DNA of 64,000 nucleotides from Kalaharituber pfeilii (GCA_015179045.1 WHUZ01000025.1:62001-126000), one strand, 5' to 3'; positions 31,193 through 42,267 are shown, numbered from the stretch's first letter. Made by a program: numbers and translations. The notes: a model not told the origin generated them from the letters alone.

Positions 31193-31567
31193 CTACTTGT
31201 GTAAAGTCTTAACAGAAGGCTTTTTTTTCTTTTGCGTTATTTTAATATCATCAATCACATGCCGTCCTAACCAAGTGCTATGGTGATAGCTATACTTATC
31301 AATAAAGGAAACAATGGACATGAAACCTAAAGGACACCCGGAATCTTGCGTTTGCAACCGCCGTCCCAATCGTACCCATTTCAGCAGTTCAATCAGCTGT
31401 TGTGAGCGTGCCGGTAGTTGCAAGCTCGCGTAGTAAGGACCTCTGCTCAGCTGGGAGGTCACTGCTGGACAGTAGCTGCGGAAGTGGGCGTGGGGAAGTG
31501 CGATATCTAGGTTTTGCATGTCACAAGGTCTATGGATGTAGAAAAGAATAATTATGCTAGAGAACAT
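31193..31567 (-). mobile_element. Old A-type retroelement 3' end, right-arm copy
   Basis: Partner of 2,513-2,815. The outer stem reads ATCAC/GTGAT here too, although the inner part has an extra base difference (GCACTTGG). Confidence 0.55.
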
Positions 31568-32067
31568 AACAGGAGACAGAAAAAAAAAGCAAGATGCTTA
31601 AAGGAATGAAGGGCGCGTGGCAGAGGAGCTGTTCAGTTGCGCCCTACACTGCTGGAGACGGTATGGTAGGTAATGTATACCGGAATCCTAGCGGGAACGG
31701 TATTGCATGACATGTATGGCCCATTTGGCATGAACTGTGCAGTATGAAATCCCATGCTCTTGGTAACTGGTAAATATGGACGTATATAAGTGTTACATTA
31801 CGGCTTGTTGAAAGCTAATTGTCCTCGCGTTCACTTTATCTTTAACTTTATACATACACACCCTGCGTATTTGCATGCTGGAGTGCACTATCCACCACGC
31901 TCGAAGTCTCGCGCGCCTGGTGTGCTTCCGGCTTTCATGTGTTGTCAACTGCGTCCGCTTGTAGCTTATATGCTGGGCACACGGGAATACAGACAGCTAC
32001 GGCCAACCCTTAAAAACTACGCATCTGTCCTAGATGCCCCTCGAGGGTCTTGGCGCGGGCCTAAGAT

Positions 32068-32724
32068 TTGGATCCGCCATGTCGCTTGCTCCAGCTGCAC
32101 CATTCTATTGTCGAATTCCCAGCCTCGTCGGCGACCTCTTACATCCCTCCAATCTCCGCGCAGGGTGCCATCCTTCCCCCTCCGGCTTCACTTTATACAA
32201 TCTCCATTTCTTCCTTGTCTGGTATCCCACCACGCCGCTTTCTCATCAGCTCAACGTGTCCTATCGTCCTAAGCTCGCCCCAAAACTTCTTCAAAATATG
32301 TGACTACGCTATAGCTGCTAGTCCAGAGCATAATGTCTACCTTGTACCTCGGAGACGGGGTGGCTATGGCGGGAGTTGGCAAATTGAAAATGATGGTGTT
32401 CCGGGCCATTCGGTCACGCTTTATGCAATGGAAAACAAGACGTGTACTCACAGCGTCCTACAAAGCTACTCTAGGAGGATCACAAAGTGTTTGTTCCACG
32501 GAGAAGTTCCAATGATCAGGAAATTTTCATTGTCCACTGGGGATGACAGGTGCCCTTATGCTAGGGATAAGAAACTAGGTGTACGTTCCGAGTGGTCCGA
32601 GACTACTGTGGCTCGGCCTAAGCATAATTGTGCACAGGGCTATTGGCGACTGGCCCGAATTATGAGTGGCCCTGTTCTCGTGTCCAGACTATTATTTTCG
32701 GCCTCTATGCGAGTAATGATATAA
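32068..32724 (+). CDS. Unknown ORF, right-arm copy
   Basis: It is open for 218 codons, with conserved blocks around IENDGVPGHSVTLYAMENKT and RKFSLSTGDDRCPYARDKKL. Its natural end is cut by a 29-bp tail insertion at 32,707-32,735, which gives a false end MRVMI. In the left arm the frame is broken once but continues past this site. No family recognised; coding status uncertain. Confidence 0.38.
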   Translation: MDPPCRLLQLHHSIVEFPASSATSYIPPISAQGAILPPPASLYTISISSLSGIPPRRFLISSTCPIVLSSPQNFFKICDYAIAASPEHNVYLVPRRRGGYGGSWQIENDGVPGHSVTLYAMENKTCTHSVLQSYSRRITKCLFHGEVPMIRKFSLSTGDDRCPYARDKKLGVRSEWSETTVARPKHNCAQGYWRLARIMSGPVLVSRLLFSASMRVMI

Positions 32725-32735
32725 AAAAAAAAAAA
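32707..32735 (+). mobile_element. Smallest A-type tail insertion (29 bp)
   Basis: Only ATGCGAGTAATGATAT plus 13 A is inserted. The target duplication ATTTTCGGCCTCT lies at 32,694-32,706 and 32,736-32,748. The left arm has the intact empty site near 1,170-1,185. Just 16 nt of element were copied. Confidence 0.93.
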
Positions 32736-33009
32736 ATTTTCGGCCTCTGGCCGTAGTCTGGAACTAAAGTCACCCGAAATGGGGGGGTTGAGTGCGGCCG
32801 ACACCTTGGCATGTCGGCCGCATTATTTTTTTATTATTTTTTATTTTTTTCCTAGAAAATAAAGATCCCCTACCTAACGTTAATGACAACAACCATTCCA
32901 CAAACATCATCCCTGTTGCGAAGCCTACACAACGATAACTAAACACTGTACTCCCATCCAATTAGCTATCTTACTCTACTCTAATTCCTGCTCATCTATC
33001 AAGCCTACC

Positions 33010-35930
33010 ATGGCCCCTCCAAGGAAGGCTAGTTATAATGAAACTCCCAGTCGTACCTCCGACCGCCTCAAGAAGGACAATGCCGCAATCAGCCCAGGGG
33101 TGAAGGTCAAGATTGAACCAGCGCTGGCCGACGGTGGGGATAACCCTTATGAGGGTACCGCATATGTGGCGTGGAATAAAACAAACCTCAAAGAATGGCT
33201 CCCTGGTCAATTGTTGGATTTGATTCAATCATCTACTGTAAGTATCATATTCATCAGACCATACCTCCCGGAGCCATACCCAAAGGAGAATAGAGTACCA
33301 CTTGGAGTACATGAGCTGTAGATACAGTACGCAGAATGCTACTGGGAATTATAGACTCGAGAGGAATGGATACAGAAAGTTCGCTGGCTTGTTGGCATCA
33401 TCACGGTCAAAGTCCGTGCTCTGGGAGACGATTTGATCCATAGCTTGTTGCTCCTGCTCACCCCAAAAACTCCTGGCGTGGTTGAGGTTGCCCGCGAATA
33501 TCAGTACATAAAAGATCTTACCCTTGAAATCCAAGGTATTCTTGTCGGTTGCTTTGAGGCCCTTGCTCGCTGCTACCTTGGGGAGGTCGGCAGCGGTGGC
33601 GGAGGTGGTGGGGAGAACGGCGACGGTGTTCGATGGGGAGGTGAGGGGAGTGAGAACGGCGCTGGAGAGTGTGGAGGAGGAGGTCCCTGTACTGATCTGT
33701 TTAGATTCTGAGGCTGCCATCATGGCGATCCAGAAGGCAGGCAGAGAGGGAAAGGGAAAAACCGAGGATGTGAGGAGAGTGGTGGATGCCGTGGCGAGGA
33801 AGAAGAAGAAGGGAGGGGACGCGAAACTGATGTGGGTCAAGGCTCATATCGGAATTGCAGGGAATGAGAAGGCTGATGAGTGGGCAAAGAAGGGGACGGC
33901 GGTGGAAGGGAAAGAGATGGCCACCGGGAGCGGGGTGCGCCAGAGAATTAAGGCGTGGAGGAAGGAGAGGAGGGAGGTGGAAGGTTTCGGGAAGGGGAAA
34001 GTAATGGAGTGGAATAGGACAGCGGTGTCCAACTTCACAGCATTACGACTGGAGAGAGGAAGATGCAGGTTGTGGTTGAAGAGGATGGGAGCGGCGGAAT
34101 CGGAGAAGAGCAGCTGCGGGGAGGCTCAGACGGGGGTGCACCTAGCCTTCCAGTGCAGTCAGCAGAGGTTTCGCCCAGAAGGCTTTAGGGAATGGGGGGA
34201 TATGGAGAAGAACTGGAAAAGGACAGCAGAGAATGGGGAGGAGTGGGATGAGTTGGAAAGGTTCTTCTCCGGGATCAGGTTTTAGTGCGCCGTGCGATTT
34301 ACCGACCCGGGTCGGGAAAAATTCGCAGGTTGCGAAGGTGTGGAGGAAACTGCGAGATTTGCCGTCGGGGAAGTTTGCTTGCCGGGGAAGTTTGCTTGCC
34401 GGGGTGCGAAAGTGTGGAGAAGAGGGGAGGGGGGAGAGGGGGAGATATATAGTGGAGCCTCCCTGAGGCAGAAACCGGAAGGTCCGTCCGGAGGTTTCTG
34501 GAATCAGGTGGTAGAAGTAGATAGAAATTTCTGTGTTTGTTAAGCCTGTCTCCGGGCTTCGAGGGCTTGCCCAGGGACCCTGCCATGGCTTGGCGATGTA
34601 AGCGGGGTTATGCCCAGCTGGGATTGAGTACCTCAAGGATACTGCAAAGAAAACCGAGAAATCAAAAAAGAAATGTGGAGATCCTGATGCCGATGCTATC
34701 TCTACTTTTTTCCAGTTCACTCATAGAGAAATACTTATGTTATAGCCTGTTGCTTCCCGATATTTTGATGTATTGGTTAAGAATCCTCGAACTGGCGTGG
34801 GTCGTAAATTTGTTCAAGCCCTGACAAATAGTACCATTACTATCGTGGCAAGATATATCCGACTATTGACCCCAGATGGAATTGTTCAACCATCTCTCTC
34901 TGTTGCGGTGCGCATCAAGGAAATTCATCGCACCAATTGGCCGGAGCTTGCTGGGTGGCTACCCCTTGTGAAGTTATGGGAGGGACCTAGAACTCCAGAA
35001 GAATGGGTCATGGAACCAATGATATATGATGACCCTCGTGAGACACCTGCCTGGGGTGAACTATTAAAGAGATTGGGATTTGAACAAAAGAAAAAGGAGT
35101 ATGGAGAAATAAAGTCTATTGACTGGTCAAAAGTTGGTGGGGAGGTCGGTGATACAGACCGACCCGATTCTCAATATAGTAGAACAATACCACCAGAAGA
35201 CTCTAATATGAAGGGTCAGGATGACATTATCATTACTAGTTCCATGCATTTGGGTACCCACATACCTGAGCCTGTGTCAGAAGACGAAGATGAAATGTTT
35301 GGCTTGAACGATGTGACTGCAGGTTCTACTGAAAATTGGGAGAAAGTTTTACTGAATACTCGACTACACAATGTATCAGTACCAATGGAAATTGGAGGTG
35401 AGTTCCATGATGGGACTAACCCCGAGTTAGTTAATCAGACACCTATGGAAGAATTAATGGAGCAAGAAGAACTTGATGAGGAATTCAACAACCAGACTAT
35501 TCAACTAGTCAAAAATAAACTCACAGATGAGGATATGCTTGATTATGTGACTGATGAGGCTATCAAAATTGCAAGCTTGAGGCCTTTCGGGAGAGCCTGT
35601 TATGTCTTAGAGGAACTTAAAGCATGCTCATATCGAAGTGACCTCATTGGCATGAGAGAACGTGCCAAAAAGGAAGAGGCAGAAGGACTTATGCAAGAGA
35701 TAATCGAGGCCCAAAAAAATGCTAAGAGGAATATAGATCTTTATCTAGAACTAAAGAACAAAAAACATGGATCCCTGAAGGCAATATCAACTATACATAA
35801 GGAGACGATTTCCATGAAGTTGGGGACCTCAGTAGGAATTGAGGCACTGAAGCGAACTAGTACAATATACCATCAAGCGGCCACAGACGTGATGTATCCA
35901 AGAGGTAAACATCAGCAATTGAGCACATAA
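33010..35930 (+). pseudogene. Unknown two-exon gene, right-arm copy, broken
   Basis: Exon 1 is 33,010-33,237, intron 33,238-33,354 (GTAAGT...ATAG), and exon 2 continues in frame (TREEWIQKVRWLVGI). A B-type LINE is inserted at 33,582-34,612. After it the frame resumes, meets an in-frame TAG at 34,743-34,745 where the left arm has TGG (Trp), and then stays open to 35,928. The C-terminal 385 codons are acidic in the middle and Lys-rich near the end (EAQKNAKRNIDLYLELKNK). I recognise no domain. Confidence 0.65.
33582..34612 (+). mobile_element. 5'-truncated B-type LINE (RNase H to tail)
   Basis: The left arm lacks it (CTACCTTGGTTACCCAGCTG is continuous there). It encodes RNase H (LDSEAAIMAIQ, KAHIGIAGNEKADEWAKKG), then a zinc-knuckle-like CGEAQTGVHLAFQC and a stop at 34,283-34,285. 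A tandem GAAGTTTGCTTGCCGGGG pair lies in the 3' sequence. The B-type hairpin ends at GCGGGGTTATG without poly(A), and no clear target duplication is seen. This differs from other B insertions here. Confidence 0.82.
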
Positions 35931-37145
35931 GAGGAGAGCTTCAGAGCGGAAGGTAGTTCATCTAGTTCTGCCTCGGCGATGGGCAAATGTAAAGAATATG
36001 TGATAGAAAATGATAGCTTCTTGATGCCAGAGGTGGAAGATTGACTTTGTCATATGAGATGTTTCCTTAGGGGCGGGTGAGTGCTTTAAAGGATCCAGTT
36101 TGATCATAGTGAGGTTTTTGATTTCATTTATACAATGTAATAACAGCATGACTGTCAGTAGTGATACTTTGTCATACCTACTTTACTGGAGCTATAGTTT
36201 ATTAGATTAGCTAGAATTAGTATATCATTCACTTCTCTCGGGAATTGTTATAATAGTACAAACGGGGTCATATATATAATAAGAAGTTATATTAAGTAGT
36301 TGCTTTATATGATTAGTCGGATTATAGAGAAGTTAAGCTAGAGGAGATAATTTCAATCATCTTTTTACAATACTGAAGTTGTTTCTATTCCTGAAATGGT
36401 AGTCGGGGGTGCAGGTGGACTAGCCGTGGCCTGCGGCCACTAAGGCAACGCTGTGTGGGCTGCACCCGACAACTGCAGTCGAACTGTGGAGGTCAATACA
36501 ATATCAAGTCGGGAGCCTGAGAACAAGCCAATACAAAAGGAAGACCTGGCCAGGGGGTCAGAAGAATCCGGGGAGTAGTGTACTGAACAGACCCAACTTA
36601 CAGGTATTCCTGTTCTGGGCCAGCAGATAACATTTGGGTTGCACAAATTTGGGGACTCTGAGATGTCGAATGAAGGATAGGAGTCACGTTTCAGAAGCAA
36701 GTTCTTCATAAATCCTGGAATAAAGTCTACAGAAGGTGATATAGGTATTAGAGGAAAGCTTGCAGAATCAATCCGAAGGCGTGTAGTGTTACGGGTTGCA
36801 ACTGACCGTCTTGCAAACCGTTGTACCAAAAGGTAGAACTACCGGTGACCCCTGGTAGTATGGTCGGGATATATAGGAGTATCCATGCATACGGGCTCTT
36901 GGTACCGGTTCGCGCCAGGTCTTCAGGCATAGCAGGAGTGGGCTGGTCACATGCACTCGTAGCTCACTGCATTTTAGCCCTGCTCTGGGTACGCTCGCAT
37001 ACCGCCATGTCATACCATCATGACATGCAGCTGCTCATGGGCTGAATTTACAAGTACGTGATTAGCAGATTGATGTTGTAACAACATTAGGGGAGGGTCG
37101 GGACCAAATCATAAATACAGGAACCAGCAGCAGGAAGTCCTTTTG
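35931..37145. other. No supported gene
   Basis: The minus-strand frame at 36,440-36,829 (129 codons) is the only sizeable one. It is rich in Arg, Ser and Pro, without a motif I know. Sequence 36,150-36,400 is AT-rich. Confidence 0.35.
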
Positions 37146-37460
37146 CTTCTAAATACTAGTGTTACATGCCCCAGGAAAAATCTTACTAGTAGTGTGTTCA
37201 CTACTTTCTTTAATGGAGAATCAAGTGGATAAATGTTTGGCCTTGGGCATAAAGACAGTTGCATTAACGAGCGCAAACATTCAGGAGGACCCATCTATTA
37301 TTGCAAAGGTGAAGCTGGTTGTTTCGAAATTGTCTATATGCTATCGGAGTTTGCCAGCCTGAATAATAAAACGTTCATGAGTATTACGCAGGCAAGACAG
37401 TTTAAAGAAGCTCTTGTAGGCATCGTGGTTGATGAGGGGCATTTAGTACATGCATGGTAA
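37146..37460 (+). pseudogene. RecQ-like helicase fragment
   Basis: Two frames together show LLVVCSLLSLMENQVDKCLA, which is helicase motif Ia-like, and after a frameshift IVVDEGHLVHAW, a variant of the DEAH box (usual VVDEAH). Spacing and order fit the RecQ/DEAD superfamily 2 core, as in fungal telomere-linked or transposon-borne RecQ-like helicases. Ala-to-Gly in the DExH box, the frameshift and the lack of a Walker A part show that it is a relic. A subtelomeric origin is only a possibility. Confidence 0.55.
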
Positions 37461-37786
37461 GAGCTCCTTCTCTATATATCGATTAACATACACTAAGTGG
37501 AAAGCTAAAAGGCGAATATTTCGTCCGAAGTAGCGCCACCTTCTGTAGCCTGACTGTCTTACCTCATGGCTCCGGCTCCTTCTTCGCTTTATCTGCCCTT
37601 TCATTGCCCTCTATTCCGATATGTGCCTTCACGCATAGGTCCCTCATCCTCTGCCTCCTCTCTGCAATCAGTTCCATCACACGTATCAGGTCCGCAGTCT
37701 TCGCTTTGCCTGTTCTCCCTGCACTTCTGACTGCACTGATTGCTGCTGTGGAGTCCGTGAGTAGCAGCACCTTTGCCCTATTGTCA

Positions 37787-38359
37787 GGCAGACAGAGCAG
37801 CCAAGATAGGCGCACTACTCCCCTACCAGAGAGAGTTGATCACGGAGGCCGGGATGCGCACGGAGGCGAGAGCCCGACGAGCGGAGGAAAGAAACAGTCT
37901 GGGAATAAGTTACAGGCCTCTGCAGCGGTTAAGCGGATTGACAGCCACCTTAGCAGGACTGCTGAAGGGCAAAGGTCTCAGAGCATAAACACTCAAAGTC
38001 GACAAAGCGGAAAGCCCGGAGTGCCGATGGTGTAGAGAAGGGGAAGAATCGGCAGCACACATCTGGGATGAGTGCAGGGTGTGGAGTCAGAGATGGCCAG
38101 CGTGTCGGGAGGTGGTGAGAGAACCACCAAGAGCGAAGAGGAGGAGAGAGACCCGCTGGCGGCCATGCTAGGATGAGCGGGGAGGGAGTAGGAGTCGAAT
38201 GTATTTCCGAAGGGGAAGGTCATCTCATTGTCCTATATCCTATATTCCTGTGATTTGTCAATGTGGATTCTATTTAGCTAGTTATCTCCTATGTGCCTTT
38301 TATCTCGCCATAGCCTATAAGGCGGCATGCGAGTAATGATATAAAAAAAAAAAAAAGAA
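37787..38359 (+). mobile_element. 5'-truncated A-type LINE (573 bp)
   Basis: Target duplication TTTGCCCTATTGTCA is at 37,772-37,786 and 38,360-38,374. It encodes ADRAAKIGALLPYQRE and LSGLTATLAGLLKGKGLRA, the end of RNase H and the following linker, then in another frame a zinc knuckle (ECRWCREGEESAAHIWDECR). The tail hairpin has inner stem GCCT/AGGC. Confidence 0.88.
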
Positions 38360-38627
38360 TTTGCCCTATTGTCAACAGCCTCCAGGGCTCCTTTGATCCC
38401 AACAACCTCTCCGCCCCATACTGTTGCCTTCACACCAACCCACCTTCTTTCCTCTGTCTCACCTGCCACCACCTGCTGCCAGCACTACCCACCACCTACT
38501 CCTCCTTCCTCGCTGCAGCTGCCATCTGTGAAGATGGCCACAGAGTCTCCCTTGATCTCTCTTATAGCCTTCTCCCACTTCATAGGGGAGTCCTCCCTGT
38601 CTAACTTGAGGTATAGGGTCTCCACCT

Positions 38628-38688
38628 GCCCTGCCATGGCGAACAGCTGCACGCGGGGTCATGTGATATTAAAAAAAAAAAAAAAAAA
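38628..38688 (+). mobile_element. B-type tail micro-insertion (61 bp)
   Basis: A perfect target duplication GGGTCTCCACCT is at 38,616-38,627 and 38,689-38,700. The insert reads GCCCTGCCATGGCGAACAGC, GCACGCGGGGTCATGTGA, TATT and 18 A. Confidence 0.95.
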
Positions 38689-39052
38689 GGGTCTCCACCT
38701 CTGCTGTTGGCGGTACAGTGCGCCCCCATGATACCCTCTCCTCCTCATGTACCTCCAGTGTGCTGGCGATCCTACCAACAACTGACTCGAATCCATCATC
38801 TTTCTCTGTGGACCTGTGGTACGCCCCAGGCTGAAATCCCTCCAATCCCTCCCCCTTTCCCCTTCCCTGTCTAGGTCTGAGATCTCGGCCCCTCTGAAGC
38901 TCTCGGGCCAAAGGTCTCCTACACTTGTGGATCTCTTATTGATCTTAGTGCATACCTTGCCTGAGTACTATTCATATATACTATAGTACAAAATCTATAT
39001 TACCTAATTAAGTATATTGTCACGGCCCGTGCCCTTCAGGCTCGGTACGCTA

Positions 39053-39165
39053 AGCCACGACTACCGGCAAGCCACGACTACCGGCAAGCCACGACTACCG
39101 GCAAGCCACGACTACCGGCAAGCCACGACTACCGGCAAGCCACGACTACCGGCAAGCCACGACCG
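39053..39165. repeat. 17-bp tandem repeat in the LTR, six full units
   Basis: The unit AAGCCACGACTACCGGC is repeated perfectly six times with a partial seventh, upstream of the TATA box. Confidence 0.92.
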
Positions 39166-39562
39166 CCTTCTGCCAACAGCCGGCAAGTTCATAGAACCAG
39201 CTAGCTATAGGTAGCTAGCAAGCTGCCAGTATAGCCCGCCTGCCCTGCCTGCTGGTATAGCCTGCCTGCCCACTAAAGTAGTACTATAGTGAAAGCTCTG
39301 CCTTCGCTACCCTGCTCTTGCTGCTACTGCCCTCATCGCTAGTCCTATCTTTATATTATGTATCCTAGCTAATGAGCCTATCATGTATATAAAGGCCCTA
39401 TCTGGCCCTCATGTAAATAGTTGTTTCTCTCCTTGTCTGTTGTCTTGTCTTCTTAATGGACCCATATGGTTCCTCGCAGTCCATATGTTCTTGTTATTGT
39501 TGTTAATCCCTATATCTAATTCAGTACTTGATCTTCTCTGCCTTTTCACCATAGCCTGCAAA

Positions 39563-40136
39563 CCGCTGAACCGGAACCGCTGAACCGGAACCGCTGAACC
39601 GGAACCGCTGAACCGGAACCGCTGAACCGGAACCGCTGAACCGGAACCGCTGAACCGGAACCGCTGAACCGGAACCGCTGAACCGGAACCGCTGAACCGG
39701 AACCGCTGAACCGGAACCGCTGAACCGGAACCGCTGAACCGGAACCGCTGAACCGGAACCGCTGAACCGGAACCGCTGAACCGGAACCGCTGAACCGGAA
39801 CCGCTGAACCGGAACCGCTGAACCGGAACCGCTGAACCGGAACCGCTGAACCGGAACCGCTGAACCGGAACCGCTGAACCGGAACCGCTGAACCGGAACC
39901 GCTGAACCGGAACCGCTGAAACCGGAACCGCTGAACCGGAACCGCTGAACCGGAACCGCTGAACCGGAACCGCTGAACCGGAACCGCTGAACCGGAACCG
40001 CTGAACCGGAACCGCTGAACCGGAACCGCTGAACCGGAACCGCTGAACCGGAACCGCTGAACCGGAACCGCTGAACCGGAACCGCTGAACCGGAACCGCT
40101 GAACCGGAACCGCTGAACCGGAACCGCTGAACCGCT
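39563..40136. repeat. 14-bp minisatellite in the LTR, about 41 units
   Basis: The unit CCGCTGAACCGGAA is repeated with almost no variation; one unit near 39,920 has an extra A. It lies downstream of the TATA box, so it would be part of any transcript. The homogeneity suggests recent expansion. Confidence 0.95.
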
Positions 40137-40273
40137 ACCTACGAGCCTCTCCTGTCAAGTCTCTCCTGTCAAGTTTGTCAAGCCTCTGCTGTTTTGTGCT
40201 TGTGAAATTACTGTTACCCTGAACCGGTCGTATCCCTTAGCAGCGTCTGCCCACCGTCGCGCATGACATATAT

Positions 40274-40860
40274 ATAGATAAACATCTCTATTAATTTCTA
40301 CTTCCTGTCAATACCTATATTTATAAGCTACTTAGAAGATATATTCTTCTATATGTAGAGTTATATTCTAGAGTATTCTAAATATATCTTATATTCTTAG
40401 AATTATATACAGACTAAATATCAAAATTTGCTTCTAGCATGGAAACTCTATGTATGGATATTAGCTTACCACTTGTTCTAATCATTGTGAAACATTCCAG
40501 ATCTCTTGAATTTATACTATAGAAGGTATATGCATCTGCTTAAGGTCCTAAATTACTATCTTGCTATTTTACATCTGCATAGGGTTCAGATGCCTAATTG
40601 GGCAACTACTACGATAGAGTATGATTTAAAATTTACAATTGGCTAACTGAGGTGCAGAGGTTACTTTCCTATGCCTCTTCAAGCTGTATGTGCAATTTAA
40701 TTATCTTCTATGAAGATTTAGCCGTACAGGAGGCTGTTGTTTTAATTCCGGAAGTGCGCCGGATCCCGGTCAGTGACATTATCGAGTGACTATGGAATGG
40801 CACGGTAAATATATTTGTATGTGGACATCATTTTGTGCCAAAGCTGAGTGTGAAAAGATG
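40274..40860. other. Intergenic, AT-rich, no gene seen
   Basis: The first 300 bp are AT-rich. I find no long frame and no repeat ends in it. Confidence 0.4.
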
Positions 40861-41054
40861 TGTATACCGAGTGCGGGCTTAGCGAAGAAATAAGAGAATA
40901 CCTGAAGAGACGGCTCGTCGTTATTGGAAAATCGTCTAGTCTATTGAGCGAGAAGTTACGAGAAATAGGCACTTATATACATGAATGAAGACATACAAAG
41001 GAAGTAGTGTAACACGAAATAATATAAGCGCCGGGAAGCAACCGGCGCGCGATA

Positions 41055-42188
41055 CCAGTACTGTATGGGTAACGATGTGCACACCGGTATCGCTGGGCAC
41101 CTTGGCGCCGGTTTCGCACCCTTCCCACCATCAAAATGTCAGTCATATCTCACAGAATATATCTTTAATATGTATGATGAATTATTTATAGACCATATTG
41201 ACTGTGCTGATTCTGAATTTTGAAGGAAAATAAGTGCAAATACTACTCCTATAGCATCCACAGTTGCATCGCCTCTGTACCTTATGAAATAACTCCCTCT
41301 AGCACCAACTAGCAAATCTCTGTAATGCTCTACCTGTTCATGCAATGGTAGGAATGGTAGCAATGGTACTACCAGTGCTATGTTACAATACATGAGTAGT
41401 AACAGCTTGAGATCTATAATATAGCACTGTATGCTCCTGTAGCAAGATATTATACATTACAAAGAAATTGGGCACTTCCGGATGCTACAACAAAAAATTC
41501 CTGTGAGTGCAAATGGCTCTCAAGGGGCTCAGAATAGGTAATAGAATATATGTCAAGATGAATAAGATCTTGGGCAGGATCATTGACACTTGGCAGCTCA
41601 GAGTATATCTAGTATAGGATTTGGAATATACCAAATAGGTCACTACCCATCTCCTAAAAATTGACTCAATGAATATGCGGAACATAATTCCATATATTCT
41701 ACCATGCTCTGGCTTCAGTTTGAGCCCCCTTGAGAGCTATTTGCACTCACAGGAATTTTTTGTTGTGGCATCCGGAAAAAGCCCAGTTATGCACAATATC
41801 TTGCTACAGGAGCATACAGTGCTAGGTTATAGATCTCAAGCTGTTACTGCTCATGTATTGTAATATAGCACTGGTAGTGCCATTGCTACCATTCCTACCA
41901 TTGCATGAGCAGGTGGAGTGTTACAGTGAGTTGGTATTTGCTGATGGGTGCTAGAGGAGGTTATTTCATAAGTTAGAGGGGTGATGCAACTGCAGATGCT
42001 ATAGGAGTAGTATTTTCACTTATTTTTCTTCAAATTCAGAATCAGCACCGTCAATATGGTCTACAATTAATTCATCATGCATATTAAAGATATATTCTGT
42101 GAGATATGCCTGACATTTTGATGGTGGGAAGGGTGCGAAACCGGCGCCAGTGTTACCGGTGTGCACATCGTTACCCATACGGTACTGG
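41055..42188. mobile_element. TA-target foldback MITE (1,134 bp)
   Basis: Ends CCAGTACTGTATGGGTAACG are inverted with one mismatch, flanked by TA. Almost the full length is inverted: 41,055-41,530 pairs with about 41,710-42,188, with a centre of about 180 bp. No gene. A relic of the same sequence lies at 58,740-58,860. Confidence 0.88.
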
Positions 42189-42193
42189 TACTA

Positions 42194-42267
42194 GCCAGTA
42201 AAATATGTATTCGGACAGGGATACCAATGCACATTATGCGCTATGTCCGAATACATATTTTACTAGC
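42194..42267. mobile_element. Palindromic MITE (74 bp)
   Basis: AGTAAAATATGTATTCGGAC near the left end is repeated inverted near the right end with about 25 bp between, and TA flanks it. It lies five bases from the larger MITE. Confidence 0.78.

Larger units (their letters stand above)
26943..34861. repeat. Right arm of the inverted duplication
   Basis: It matches 1-14,316 in reverse complement. Private insertions here are the ORF1 element at 27,946-28,600, the tail at 32,707-32,735 and the B-type LINE at 33,582-34,612. Compared with the left arm, it lacks the reverse transcriptase piece (13,470-14,075) and has a different 115 bp at 27,525-27,640. Confidence 0.93.
37564..38925 (-). pseudogene. 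LINE ORF2 fragment with RNase H, split by two insertions
   Basis: Reading from 38,925 down: a spacer region with DDGFESVVGRIASTLEVHEE, then (after a B-type tail at 38,628-38,688) an RNase H start FTDGSCSEEGG, then VWGGEVVGIKGALEAVDN, and after an A-type LINE at 37,787-38,359 the parts LLLTDSTAAISAVRSAG and KAHIGIEGNERADKAKK. Order and motifs match RNase H of the B-type LINE at 11,727. Both insertions have clean target duplications. Confidence 0.8.
39018..40268. mobile_element. Solo LTR with TATAT target duplication (1,251 bp)
   Basis: It begins TGTCACGG and ends CGCATGACA, so TGTCA/TGACA ends are inverted. TATAT is duplicated at 39,013-39,017 and 40,269-40,273. A TATA box (TATATAAAGG, about 39,385) would start transcription on the plus strand. 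No coding sequence of a retrotransposon is next to it, as expected after recombination between two LTRs. More than half of its length is two minisatellites. Confidence 0.85.

Noticed and set aside
39563..40136. CRISPR-like array
   Set aside because: Units are directly adjacent without spacers and lie inside an LTR in a eukaryotic genome.
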